Of a stretch of DNA of 64,000 nt, positions 43,418 through 55,067 are shown one piece after another. Origin of the DNA: Eucommia ulmoides (taxonomy: Eukaryota > Streptophyta > Magnoliopsida > Garryales > Eucommiaceae); the NCBI GenBank assembly GCA_016647705.1, contig CM028338.1, positions 11,252,240-11,316,239 of the forward strand, in the 5' to 3' direction. A program made the position numbers and the translations under genes. How positions within the stretch are numbered: the stretch's first letter is position 1; the number at the start of each line of letters is the position of its first letter. Under the pieces are notes generated by a model. The model saw nothing but the letters and a program-made list of their open reading frames with translations. It ran no database searches and was not told the DNA's origin.

Positions 43418-45004
43418 GTGAAAGAGGAAACGGTACTACCTCTTTCGACCAACTAACCATGGATGAAGCCTATTGGTTGTAGGGAGGAAACCCAAGGTTC
43501 TAAAATAAATTAGATCCGTCATTGCCGACTTCATTCGAAGGTGATTGTCTCGCCTCCCAGGTAAGTGTTCTAAACTCCCTTCGTCGGAATACTTTATTTC
43601 AAATGTTGAGAACGATGATTGGGTCACTGTGGACACTGGCCATTTTAAGTTTAGGGGGGGTGATGTGTAGTATGTTATTATGTTTTAGTGTTTTATTGTT
43701 TGCCTATTTGTTTAGTGTAGAATGTGTTTGTAGTTGTAGTTGTTGTGTGCTGAGTTTTGCATTCATCTGGGCTATTACCTGATAATGATATTATTCCCTG
43801 GTTGTTTTCGAGGTCAAGGGTAATGCCCATTCATGTGTGTTTTGTGTGCTTGGCATGTCGTTTTGGTGAAAGTTATTGTGGATCCTAATTTACACGAGCA
43901 CGTAGACTCAATGTATAACTATTCAATTGATTTTAGGCTGATTATCCATTAGCCAAATTCTTGACAATTTAAGGGATTCTAGAACCTGATTGGGGGAAAC
44001 TTGAGGCAAAATCCTAGGCGAGATAGTTCAGGAGACATGATTTAGGTATTCATTTGATTCACTTGAGTCTTTGAAGCTTAACTTGTAAAATGTCTATCCC
44101 ACGTTACCCTGTCGAAGCTTATAAAGTCGTTTCAATTTTGAACACATAACAAATACCCTAGCCAATTGAATGTTTTCTAAACCTATATCGCTGGATGGAA
44201 TGCACTATTTGAGTGAATCAAGCTAGCATTCGTATATGCTACTTGAAGTGAGCAATTGGGTTTAGGGCGAACTTTTTGATTGGTTTGGTATTCGAGTACT
44301 CACTTGTCATTTTTCTTTCGTTTTAACCACACCCGTGAAATTGTAATAATTGAATAAGTTTGGGGGTGTGGTTCATCATAAAAAAAAAACATATGTAAAT
44401 AATGTTAAATTTCCATTTCTTTCAACGAGTATGTCGGTCTTAAATGTATGTTCAGAGTTGTTTCAAATTAATCTATGGGGGTTCAAGAGTGATTTTATGC
44501 CAAGTGTTATGCCTTGGGTATCGTTAAGTTAACAATGTTAACCTGTTTTATATTCCCGATATACCTTTGGCCATGTTCCAAACCAAACCAAGTTCTTTTG
44601 ATCTTTATGAACTTCCAAAACCTACATTAGTGGAGAGTGGAACCCAGTTAGGCGTATGGATATCCTAATCCTTTATGGTTTAAAGTCATGAACTTCGTTA
44701 GTAGATAATCCAATCCGGTCTTTGAATGTTTATATAATTGAGTTTCGCACACACACGTTGAAAGGATCTAGAATGGCATTTACCATTATTGAATGTCAAA
44801 ATTCTAGAACATCACATGGTGCATTTTACACCTGAACTTGATATGATTCAGGGTTGTTGAGGGAAAATATTTTGGTCATTAGCTGAATTCAAAACTCACA
44901 TATCATTATATTTATGTTGTTTATGTTAGTTATTTCATTGTGTTTGTTCTTTTTTTTTTTTTTTTTTTAGTATGAGTGTTTTGCTCGAGGACTAGCAACA
45001 ATCT
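43418..45004 (+). other. El-5 internal non-coding region
   Basis: No gene is present. Long stretches (43870-44850) are conserved with El-4 and El-8, including GATCCTAATTTACACGAGCA, AGGCAAAATCCTAGGCGAGA and TTAAGTTAACAATGTTAACC. A T-run lies at 44951-44969. Confidence 0.7.
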
Positions 45005-45019
45005 AAGTTTAGGGGTATT
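45005..45019 (+). promoter_or_regulatory. El-5 polypurine tract
   Basis: AAGTTTAGGGGTATT lies directly before the 3' LTR. The same tract is found in El-8 (35874-35888, minus) and, with one change, in El-4 (10632-10646). Confidence 0.85.
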
Positions 45020-46387
45020 TGATAGGTGTAATTTATCTATTTATTTCTAAGCCAGTTTTGGTAGTTTTTGAGTACTTTTATAGAGTTTTATTATGTTTTA
45101 ACATGTTTTTATTTATTTTGTCATAAATCAAGTATTTGGGGGTGAAAAAAGGACTAAAACAGTCCATAAACGAGCTAGTCAGTGGAAGAACGGTGGAGAA
45201 AAAGAGCAAAAAAAGTCATATTCAAAGCTTGTATCCACCACTGCAGCTGTGAAAATACAGAGAGTTGCTAAAAGCTCCACCATTGCAGCGGTCAAAAAGC
45301 AGAGAGCTCCATTGCTACAGTGGTCACCCGCCAGAATCCTACCGACCTCTCTACCACTGCAGTGGTCAGCGCCATATATTTTGAGATATTTTTGGATATT
45401 TTGAGATATTTTGAATCCTATAAATATTGTATCTTCTACCCTAAACAAAAGGAAGACGTTTTCATGAGTGTCTTGAGAGCTCGAAGGCCGATCAACCAAG
45501 AAAAGCTCACTACGCGAATAAGAGAAAACGTTCTCGGAGCGACTTTAGCATCAATTCTTCGGATAACGGCTAGTCTCCTCGTTTCTCTCTTTCTCTCTTA
45601 TATTTGGTTGATTGTTTTGTATATGTTTAGCGTATATTTTTTTCTATATTTGGTTAGGGCAATGTATAGCTAAACATATATTGTCTTTGGCTTGATGTAA
45701 TTCACAAAAATGTTGTTTATATAAAATCTATGTTTCATTAATGGTTGTTCATGTTTATACAATTGTGTTTACCATTTTATTATGGTATTAATATGTGTGT
45801 TATGATATTAGGATTGATTTTGAGAATATGGGATTTGACACTCGAGAGAGATAACCCTGGATTTAGACTAGGGTTTAAACACAACACGATGATCTAATAA
45901 CCCGGAAGATAGTTAGAAAGTATGCAATCCGTGATGTTTGGGTGAGACTCATGTGACCAAGTGTCGAATAGACGCTCGAGAGGGACTTCAGCATTGATGC
46001 GAAGTCACATATTCATTCACTTTACACTCGGGAGAGATAGTGAATAATATTTTGATACCGAGATTGTCGGATTGGATGAATGCAATTAATATAAATTAGA
46101 TTGAAACGAACACGTTTAAGTGAACGAAGTTAATCCCTAGGCAATATATTCTCATAAACGTCATACTAGTATATTAATATAATTAGTTTAATTTACTTAG
46201 TTTAATATATTTTATTATAAAAACTGCATTTTTATCGCCTAAATAAAGTTAGGTTATGATAATCGTGGTACTTAACGACCGTTTAATCCAATCCCTGTGA
46301 ATAAAACAACCCTAACTCTTCCAATCTATACTGAAACTTGACCTATAGACTTGCGATGAAAGTAGCGACGTTATTTACGCGCTACCA
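45020..46387 (+). repeat. El-5 3' LTR (1,368 bp)
   Basis: It pairs with 41709-43046. A TATA box, CCTATAAATA, lies at 45417-45426. Palindromic modules centred on CTGCAG lie at 45235-45370. Confidence 0.94.
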
Positions 46388-47082
46388 CCATTCCTTGTGG
46401 TTATCTATCATATTCCTCAATGTAGTCTTAATGTTCTTGTTCGCAACGTCTACTGCTCTATTTATTTTTGGCCGATAGGGCGCATAATTCGTATGTTCTA
46501 CCTTGAACTGAGTATATATGGCTTTCATCATACCTCCTTTTTGGTTTTGGGTGTTGTCGGGGATCAAGGTTTGAGGTACTTCGTATCGTGACATGATATT
46601 CTCCTTGAAGAACCTCATTACGCTCCTTTGGGTGACATGAGTAAGCGAAACCTCCTCCACCCACTTATTGAAGTAGTCTATAGCTACTTAGATAAATTGG
46701 CATCCGCTTAGTGCCATTGACATTATTGGACCTATGGCATCCATTCCTCACATTGAGAAAGGCTATAGAGCCTCTGGGTAATGCAAGTTTGTTGGGGATA
46801 AATGGATCTAGTCACCGTGCACTTGGCATCTCTGACAACTTCTCACGAAGTGTATGCAATCACCCTCCATAGTTAACCAAAAGTTATCAATTTATAGGAT
46901 CTTCTTGGATAACAAGAATTAACTCATGTGTGGTCTGCACAATCAACTATGAACCTCCTTCATCAGTTGTATTTCTTCTCGAGTGCCTACACACCTTAAG
47001 AGACCCAAGTCTAGTGATCTCTCGTATAGGGTGTTTTCGGTGAGAAAGAATTGGCCCGCTAGTCTTCTCAAGGTTCTCCAAC
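46388..47082 (-). pseudogene. El-7 integrase, N-terminal and core parts
   Basis: The zinc-binding end reads RSCQRCQVHGD (about 46845-46810), then stops. The core has GMDAIGPI (first Asp kept, preceding Trp now a stop), VAIDYFNKWVEE, and LIPDNTQNQKGG (second Asp kept). The third acidic position reads NRAVDVANKN, with the usual Glu replaced by Asp. The frame ends at HKEW, where El-5 is inserted, and resumes at 41708. Confidence 0.87.
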
Positions 47083-47604
47083 TTAGACTATTGGCTCTTG
47101 GTTTCTTAAGAACCATAGGATATCTACATACCAAGGTTCTTCGTCCTCTTTAGTCTCCACCTGATGGCAATGAGTTGGTGGTCGGTATATCTTGAGGGTT
47201 ATAGGAATCTCCTTGTCTTTGTCATTGATCCCAAATATCATGGATGATAACATTGCAAGGACATCACCAAAATCATTCTTAAGTCGTGGAACGTGCTCTA
47301 ACTCGATCTTTGAGAAAGGTTCAAAAAGGTCAAGTAAGTAGTCATTATACCGGACTAGTTTGGCATCTTTCATCACATACTTATTTGTGATCTAGTTCAT
47401 AATCAGCTCTAAGTTCCCATATACTATCAATTCTTTGATTTTCAATTTCTTGGCCAACTCTAAACCCATGATACTGGCTTCGTACTCGGCGATGTTGTTG
47501 GAATTGGTGAACTTTAGCTTAGCAGCAACTAGAAAGTATTGACCTTGCGGAGAGATTAGAACGGCATCGACGCCGGCCCCCTTTGAGTTGTTGTCGAAGT
47601 ACAT
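47083..47604 (-). pseudogene. El-7 second RNase H (archaeal-type)
   Basis: The start YFDNNSKGAGVDAVLISPQG carries the first Asp, and NSNNIAEYEASIMGLELA carries the Glu. The third position reads VYGNLELIMN, where relatives have Asp. The C-terminal portion (IELEHVPRLKNDFGDVLAML) follows in another frame at 47083-47376. Catalytic loss by Asp-to-Asn again suggests a G-to-A change. The domain marks El-7 as Tat/Ogre-group. Confidence 0.88.
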
Positions 47605-48200
47605 TAGCTATATCTGCTCGTCCTTATCTCTAGTTAGTAATGTAATTGGTTCATTGGGATACCCAGTTTCTATGTACCTTTTGTTTACTCTTGGGTTATC
47701 AGCAAGTTGGTCGGCGATTGCTTGGCCTTTGATTGCTTTTTGAGTCACACATATAATGTCAAACTCAGTCATCAGCATTTGCCACTTGGATATCCTTTCG
47801 GTAAGCATAGGTTTCACGAATATGTACTTGAGAGGATCTATTTTAGCTATCAAATATGTAGTAAATTACAACAAATAGTGACACAACCTTTGAGTAGTCT
47901 GGGCTAACATGCAACAGATTTTCTCTAGTTCTGTGTATCTTTCTTCATACGAGGATAATCTTTTGCTCACATAGTAGATGGCTTGTTCTTTCTTACCTGA
48001 ACTATTATGTTGTCCCAACATGGTACCCATAGAAGTTTTTAGGACGGTGAGGTATAGAAATAACGGTCTTCCTTATTTCGGTGGCACCAAGACTAAAGGG
48101 TTCAGTAGATAGGCCCTGACTTTCTCCAAGGCATCTTGGTATTATTTGTTCTATTTCCCATTTGATTATTTTCTTAATAGCATGAAGATCGATTCATAAG
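47605..48200 (-). pseudogene. El-7 RNase H (first)
   Basis: The frame 47853-47608 gives IDPLKYIFVKPMLTERISKW, then ITQKAIKGQAIADQLA-type residues, the Tat-type end of RNase H. The more N-terminal portion (47860-48180) is broken but keeps LGQHNSSGKKEQAIYYVSKR-like words near 47950-48015. Confidence 0.82.
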
Positions 48201-48950
48201 TTGCTATCAGTTGCGAAATTAAACTGCCAATGAAATTCACTCACCCAAGGAACCCATGAATTTTTTTTTCGTTGTAGATACATGTATTTCAACTATAGAT
48301 TTAATCTTTGTAGGATCAATTTTGATCCCCCATCAATTAACTATGAATCCATGTAGCTTACCAGACACTACTCTGGATGCATACTTAGCTAAGTTGAGTT
48401 TCAGATGTAACTTTTGAAGGCGATTAAACATTTTCTTCAAGTGTTCTAGATGGTCTTCGTTTTTCCTTGATTTCTTTATCATATCATCTACGTATACCTC
48501 CATTTCTTTGTGGGTTATGTCGTGGAACAAGGTTGTCATGGCTATCTGATAAGTTTCTCTAGCGTTCTTAAGTCCGAACGGTATAGATCAATAACAGAAT
48601 ACCCCCCAAGGCATTGTGAAGGTGGTCTTGTGCTTGTCTTGCTTATCGACTAGGATTTGGTTGTACCCACAGAATCCGTCCACAAAGGATGAAATCTTAT
48701 ACCTAGCAATATTGTTTAAGATGATGTTGATATATGGCAGTAGGAAGTCATTATTCGGACTTGCTTCGTTGAGGCCTTTATAGTTAACACATACCCAAAT
48801 TATTCCATCTTTCATGGGTATTGGCACTATGTTACTCAACTACTCGCATTAAATATAAACTTCAATGAGGTAAGCATCAAACTGCTTCACGATCTCTTCC
48901 TTAACTTTTAGGCTGATATCAATTGTATCTTCCAAAGCTTATGTTTGATT
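48201..48950 (-). pseudogene. El-7 reverse transcriptase
   Basis: Motif A lies in ISSFVDGFCGYNQILVDKQD (about 48697-48638), with the Asp present. The YxDD box at 48483-48494 reads YVDD and is intact, followed by MIKKSRKNEDHLEHLKKMFN and LKLNLAKYASRVVSGKLHGF. Stops and a shift occur at about 48540-48600. Among the three RTs in this window it is the only one with an unmutated catalytic box. Confidence 0.9.
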
Positions 48951-49900
48951 AGTCTAACTCTGACCTTGATGGGAAGCTTGTGCGTCACGATGCTGGTTGA
49001 TAGTCCTATCATGTCATCGTAAGACCAAGTGAAAACATCTTGATATTCCCTTCACTAAGATATTAGGTCTTATTTCTCTTGGCTACTGATCAACTTCCCA
49101 ATCTTCATTTCCCTCATATTTTTTTGGATCTCCTAGGTTTATTGTTTTAGTTTTGTCCTAACCCGGGATAGGTTATTCCTCAAATATTTCCAAGGATTTT
49201 CAGACCTCTTCTGTATTCTCCGTTATAGGATCATCTTGCATTTCAATTTCCATAAACTCTTGATTTATTTCCTTATCCGGATTGTATTCATTGGGAAGAA
49301 GTGATTCATTATTATATGGATTATATTCAATATTATTTAGGCACCTGAAAAGTAAACACAAAAGTCTGATTTTGAATATGTTATTATCTTAGCTTGACTA
49401 GTATCGCAATATAAAAAGAGAAATTCAAAAAGTCAAAAGGAGCCTAGAGATATTATAATATCTGCTATTTGGTGGCTAGTTAGATAGGAGATGTTACAAA
49501 TGTTTATTGATTACCAAGTTCCCTGTCGCACTAGGATTGGACTAGCTTCCTAATTATGGAGGCTACTAGCTGGCTCTACTACTCTGACATTATTCCCTTC
49601 CTCGTTGATCGTGATTGACTCTTTTGACCACGGAGTTGGAAGGTTAGTCTCAGTTTAGAAGGGAATTATCACAAAGTCTGGTTTATCTTTCTTCTCTTCT
49701 TTATCAGCTTGGACTTTGCTTGTGGCGAACAGAAAGTTGACTCAGATATGAGGTATTATCCCCAGTTGTCCATTCTTCCTAGGTTGTTTGTTTAATCCTC
49801 TATTTGTCTTGGATCAAATCCCAGTCTATAGGTATCAAGATTTTATCGGATCCCTAACAAGGATTGTGTTCGTTCTATGCCTTTGTCAATGTCTATCTTT
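48951..49900 (-). other. El-7 spacer between protease and RT
   Basis: Broken coding sequence with no recognisable domain. Ogre elements are known to have an intron between protease and RT. I could not identify convincing splice sites here. Confidence 0.45.
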
Positions 49901-50850
49901 GTGTTACAGTTCATGATATTCATATGGGTAGCTAACATATTGGTAGTAGCGAACAGTCTGGGTGTTGGTGGTAAACTTCATTTTTGAACGTATGAAGCAC
50001 TAGCAATGTTAAATGCTTAAAAGGAAGCTGCTTGGTTGGCTTGCTAGACTACTATTACAGGTTCAGTTAGGGTTCAGCAGATGGCATAATCTTCCTCAGC
50101 ATAGATTGTGATCATACTGTCCTCAAAGGTAAATTGCATCTTTTGGTGAAGTGACGAGGGAATTACCTTAGGTGAGTTTATCTAGGGCCTATCGAGGAGT
50201 AGGTTATAGGAAGCCGATATATCTAAGACATGCAGGTCTACTCGAAAAGTGACTGGGCCTATAATGATTGGTAGCGTAATTTCTCTTATAGACTCCATCT
50301 TCTTACCATCGAAGGCTTTGATGATGATAGTAGTGCTCTGGATTCGGTCCTTTTGTTTACCCCTATCTTCTTCAACATACTCAGAGGACATATGTTGATT
50401 GTGGAACTATTGTCTACCATAACTCTAGAAAGAATAAAGTCCCAATATTGCACTGATATGTTGAGAGGTTTGATACGCCCAACTTCTTTAGAGCGTATCT
50501 CGTCGTCAGTAAAGGTTAAGAGGTTGGTGCTTAGGATATTCTCCACTATATTGGTGAAGTGATCATTTGATATGGAACTTGGTACATAGGCCTCATTAAG
50601 TACTTTCAGTAGTGCATTTCGATGCACTTTGAAGGTTATTCCCAAGGATACGATCAAAATTTTTGCCGATTCTCTGCTCAATTGCTCGACAAACTTGTAT
50701 TCAATGTTATTAATTGATTTTATGAACTCTTGTAGTTCCTCTTCAGTGACAGTCTTCTTAGGGATAACCTTGGGTTCTTCGACTGGTACATTCAGCAATT
50801 TTGGGGTGGCAAATACTCTTCTACTCCGACTAATACCTCAAATCTTATCT
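49901..50850 (-). pseudogene. El-7 aspartic protease
   Basis: The run-in (TVTEEELQEFIKSINNIEYK, VHRNALLKVLNEAYVPSSIS) and the region LLTFTDDEIRS are typical of Tat/Ogre polyproteins. The active site at about 50403-50423 reads VMVDNSSTIN. The catalytic Asp is present, but the Gly of D(T/N)G is Ser. A shift then leads to IIIKAFDGKKMESIREITLP and LDISASYNLLLDRPW, the C-terminal half. The clean frame 50286-50798 is 170 residues long, among the longest coding stretches in the window. Confidence 0.88.
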
Positions 50851-51751
50851 ACTTGGCCTTCTATCCTTATGACATTAGTTTTAATCGTTGTAGTGTAGTT
50901 CCAAATTACCTCTTTCGAGTCTTTCACCGGTTCTTGTTTTGGTGTTTCGAAGGTTAACATTGTTTTTGGTCGGATCATTATCGGGTTCTGATAAGTTTTC
51001 AGTTGTATGGTGAAGTGAGAAACTTCTAAGACTCAAGGCTAGTCAAGGTTTAGTTTCATGAATGCACTGTTAAGCATGTTAATCTGGGGACTATACTAAT
51101 TTGGATAGCTTGGTTGTCTACCCTGGGTGCTAAAGTTCTCTTTGGTAGGGGAATTATTTTGCCACCAAGTTTTTAAGCTGTGGTTAGATTCTTCATCCTT
51201 GTCATCCTGACTTGGGTAATTGAGGTCAAATATTTTCATAGGTAGGAGCAAGATTTTGTATCTCAGAGGTTCAATGGGTGGATGGTACACGTTCAAGACT
51301 TGTCTGACTGCGACACCTATATCAGTAACATTCTTGTTCAATGTACTAATTTCTCCCTAAATCTGGTTTAGTTCTTATCTCCCTTGATAGGTTCCTCATT
51401 CTCTACCTATTAGTTCTAGATTCTCATTTATCATAGGTCCCTTACCTTTGTTGTCTTCTTCGTCAAATTCACTTCTCCAATCGGTAACAGAGATAGGTCT
51501 ATCATTCGTATGTACGACTGACATATCTATCCAATAGGCTTTAGGGTAATTTTTGGATTGTACCCCTACTGCTCTTGGTAGTTTGGGATCAGTTTTTCAT
51601 ACCCCAGCATAGTCATTTGAAACGGTCTCCCAATCTCGTCCGACCATGTTAACGATTGGAGCTGAGTTATCGTGTTTGCGTAACAAGTTTGGCTGATAGT
51701 TAGGATGGGATGTATCCCCCTCTTTTGTGAAACATACCACCTTGGATTCTA
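50851..51751 (-). pseudogene. El-7 gag-to-protease linker
   Basis: After removal of El-1b the frame continues from gag as IQDLIESKVVCFTKEGDTSH and PNYQPNLLRKHDNSAPIVNM. Low-complexity linker follows (DIGVAVRQVLNVYHPPIEPL; DLNYPSQDDKDEESNHSL). A few stops interrupt it. Confidence 0.72.
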
Positions 51752-51756
51752 TTAAG

Positions 51757-52597
51757 TGATGCGAACCTCACCAAGGATTAGTGAGATCCGAAACCAACTT
51801 AGGGTTTCTTCGCGAAGATCGAAACTAAATCAGATTTTGAGCAAACTAAATATACAGAAATTAAAAGATAGATCACCTTGACCCAACGTTTATGAACGAA
51901 ACGTGAACCAATGGTATAATGATCTTGACCCAATGATTATAATGAATCATGAACCAACGATATAAGTTTGAACGCCACAAGAAACTCTTCATAAGTTCAG
52001 GAAAAGGTCTCTAAAGAACTAAAGAGAAAAACTCTCACAATTTTATTAATAAAAAATAATATATTTTTTTCCATGGGATACAAGTTTCTTAAATAGGTGG
52101 TCAACAATAAAAGAAAACCCTAGGCTAATGAATAGTGCACGTGAACAGTGTCGGTGAACAGTACATGAACAGTGGTGGCCACACTTAAAATAAAAGAAAA
52201 CCCTAGAGGACTAAGGAATCCAAAAGAAATAAAGAAACCCTACTCCTAATCTAAAAAGGAAAACGCTAAATTGGCAATCTTGCCTTACTAATTATCAAAT
52301 AAAATAACCTAAATTAAAAATAAAACACTAATAAATAAAATAAATATGCTGAGAATTTCGTAGTCCACATGACTTGGCCTATTTGAGTTCATGTCTAAGC
52401 CCATTTGCTTGCCTTGATGAGATTGATTAGGCCTTGATTGTCCGATGGGCCTAATTTGGGCTTAACTATTGTAGATATGGGCCAAATCTCCTGAATTAGC
52501 CCATTAAATAGCTTTGATTTTCTTGGATCTTGCCCTAGTAATAGGTCTAACTGGAACATGTAGTTGATCATCTGATGGTGCTCGTTGATTCTCATCA
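51757..52597 (-). repeat. El-1b 3' LTR (841 bp)
   Basis: On the minus strand it starts TGATGAGAATC and ends GGTTCGCATCA. The polypurine tract AAAGAGAGGGGGAA lies at 52598-52611. A TATA-like CCTATTTAAG (minus) lies near 52088-52097. Coding sequence enters the LTR (FNGLIQEIWPI, LGPSDNQGLINLIKASKWA), ending near 52395. Confidence 0.93.
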
Positions 52598-52611
52598 TTC
52601 CCCCTCTCTTT

Positions 52612-53375
52612 AAAAGGATTTGTCCTCGAATATTCACCCTAGTGTTGTTAATAGTTCGGCATTCGTCAAACATTAGCCAAGTCCTATCCTTCCTAGGCAC
52701 AAGTAGCACTTGTACCGCACACAAACTCATACTTTCTCGAACTTGCTTTTGAAGTTCCTTTATATCCTCCGAATTATACCCATAGGCTGGTTGGTTAGGA
52801 ATCATTGTGCCGGCCATAAAATCAATTTGATGCCCGATCCCTCTATTTGGAAGACATCCGCGATGGACATCATTATGAAACATGTCCTTATATTCCTGCA
52901 ACAAATAAATAACAACACTAGGCAAATATTTGTTAATTTTGTTAGTAGTAAAACAAGCCTCTTTGTACGAGAGTACAAATATAGGCTAATTTGTATAAAA
53001 AAACCTCTTGACATCACTTGCCTTAGTATAAAAACTCACTTGTTTTTCTGTTTTTCCCTCATTTTCTTCACCCTCTTTCTCTTTTTCACTTTTTTCTCTC
53101 TTTTTACACTCCTCTTTCTTATCTTTTTTTGAACTCTCGGTCTCACAAGTTTTTTTCAACTCATTCTTTCTTTTTAATTTCATTTGATTCTCATTCTCCT
53201 TTTGTTGTTTAATGTCATCTTCCGCAACTTGAGCACTTAGAGCATGCCAAGACACCAGTATCTCTCCCTCCATCGGGTACTCCATTTCATCATCACAAGT
53301 ATCCTCAAGTTGTGGCATCTGGTCATCATCACTCTCGCTTTTGGTTTCCACTTCTCCATCAACATGTACTATCAT
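52612..53375 (-). pseudogene. El-1b fused linker, RT start and integrase tail
   Basis: The frame 53375-52986 holds the acidic linker (EVETKSESDDDQMPQLEDTC), then QKENENQMKLKRK. The residues before and after the deleted protease are directly joined. The RT N-terminus (EYKDMFHNDVHRGCLPNRGI ... FDECRTINNTRVN) is then joined at about 52636 to the integrase tail (IRGQILLKRG). The two deletions remove nearly all of pol. Compared with El-1, a GTGAA-like word is present on both sides of the second junction, which suggests microhomology-mediated deletion. Confidence 0.88.
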
Positions 53376-54493
53376 GGTCTTTTTATTTGGGCATTATGAA
53401 GCTATGTGACCTACTCCCAAACAGCAAAAACATTCAATATCATGATTACGAGTTTGGGTTTCGATTTTACCTTTATTGGTATTTGGCACATCATCTCTCA
53501 TGTTCGGTGGTTCGATTTTGGACTAAAAAACAGCCCATTCGCCTCTTATCCCAATAGGCCTCCATGAAGTGGAGGAGCCCGAATTTTGAAATGATCAAGT
53601 TCCCATCTATCTAATTTGTCGTTCCACTTTTATTGTTACGTGACCCATGTCCTCCAACTCCATGTAGTGTTGCAACTCCACCACATTGGCAATTTCCCGA
53701 TTCAGCCCATTCAAGAACCTTGCCATTGTTGCTTCTCTATCTTTCTCGACATTAGCTCGGATCATAGTGACCTCCATCTCCTTGTAGTAATCATACATGC
53801 TCCGATTGCCTTGAGTAAGACTTTGTAACTTCTGGTACAAATCCCTATAGTAGTGACTAGGGACAAATCTTCTCCTCATTATGGCCTTCATTTTAGCTCA
53901 CGTCTCAATAGGCCTCTCATGGTTTCAGCTTTTGTTCATCACAAGTTTATCCCACCATATAATAGCATAATCAACAAATGCAATTACAACGAGTTTTACC
54001 TTTTAATGCTCAGAGTAGTTGTGGCACTCAAAGTTCAATTCCATCTTCTTTTCCCACTCCAAGTACGCTTCAGGGTCGTTCTTTCATTGGAAAGATGGAA
54101 TCTTCATCTTGATGCTTCCCAAGTTATTATCTATCCGCTCCCCATTCCTATATCCTCTATTCCCATATCCATGCCCGAATCTGCCCAAACTCGCATTAGA
54201 GGCGCAATCTTCTTCCTCTACGTCATCCCAATCATCAACTTCCTATCCATACCGAGGCAGATTCCTCTCTCGTCATTGTACATAGGGAGCTTTAGGTGGT
54301 TGACCCTTTGTGAACTAGACTCAACTTTGTCTAGTCGCTTATGCACTTCATCAAATCGTGAGTTCAATCGTTCAAACGTTTTCTCCAAGGATTTGAAGAA
54401 AAGTTTGAAATCTAACGTTTCTGGGGCTTCATTGGACGAGTCTTGGTTTGTTTCTTGAGATATGTTTAATAACCTGCAAAACCAAGTTAGCAA
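53376..54493 (-). pseudogene. gag: El-1b gag
   Basis: The frame starts near 54493 (a first section reads RLNSRFDEVHKRLDKVESSS). The gag core is open at 53891-53607 (MKAIMRRRFVPSHYYRDLYQ, ATMARFLNGLNREIANVVEL) for 94 residues. The zinc knuckle at about 53450-53370 reads HDIECFCCLGVGHIAS then a stop then CP. The CCHC spacing is preserved, with one codon turned to a stop. It is better preserved than the El-1 copy. Confidence 0.87.
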
Positions 54494-55067
54494 ACCTCAC
54501 AAACAATCCCCTCACAAGTTTCCCTCAAGATTGATGGCACTCGCGCTCGTGTTTCACTCAAATTCGGCTTTTACTCTCTTATGAGCTCACAATTTCTTGC
54601 CTTTTTCCACTCTTTAGTTTACTCTTTTAGTTCTTTATCGAACTTAACCAAACTCAATCATAAATTTCTCATGATAATTCAAACTCAACAAATCAATTTA
54701 ACTAAGAATGAGATTTAGGACAAAAGTAAAGTGAACAAGAAGAGCACAAATGATAAATTTGCGGAATGGAACAAGAAAAAATAAATTTCGAATTTTGGAG
54801 TTGAAGGATTTTTTTTTTTATTTTGTTTCTTTTTTTTTTGTTTTCTTTTGTTTCTGTTTTTCTGTTTTTTTTTTTTTTTTTTTTTTTTGCAACAACTTAA
54901 ATCAAGAATGAAAATGCTCAGTTTCAAAGAAAAAAAAACCGAAACATTTAACTAAATATAAATATTTCGGCCAAGAAAGTTCAAGTATGAAGGAAAAGAA
55001 AACGATGAACGAAGAAGAATAAAGATGATAGGTGAAACTTGATTTAGACCTTACCCTGATTACCAAA
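54494..55067 (-). other. El-1b 5' leader and primer site
   Basis: Non-coding leader, with long T-runs at 54808-54888 (A-runs on the sense strand). The primer site on the minus strand, TGGTAATCAGGGT at 55065-55053, resembles the initiator tRNA-Met site TGGTATCAGAGC with one inserted base. Confidence 0.65.

Larger units (their letters stand above)
41709..46387 (+). mobile_element. El-5: complete LARD-like non-autonomous LTR element
   Basis: This 4,679-bp element has LTRs at 41709-43046 and 45020-46387 starting TGATAGGTGT and ending GCGCTACCA. A perfect CCATT duplication flanks it at 41704-41708 and 46388-46392. It keeps a tRNA-Asp-type primer site, a 1.97-kb internal region and a polypurine tract, but no protease, RT or integrase. 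It is the best-preserved member of the family that includes El-4, El-6 and El-8. It sits in the El-7 integrase gene, which it split cleanly. Movement must have used enzymes of an Athila/Tat-type partner. Confidence 0.95.

Noticed and set aside
48951..49900. Ogre-type intron between protease and RT in El-7
   Set aside because: Expected from the group, but I could not identify convincing donor and acceptor sites by reading, so it is not annotated.
52710..53132. 140-codon plus-strand frame
   Set aside because: It is the shadow of the El-1b minus-strand linker and RT coding region, which has clear homology in El-1.
53853..54458. 201-codon plus-strand frame, the longest in the window
   Set aside because: It lies antisense to El-1b gag, whose minus-strand words match El-1 gag. 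It has no features of its own.
54715..54927. Lysine-rich 70-codon frame
   Set aside because: It is poly-A/T low-complexity sequence in the El-1b leader.
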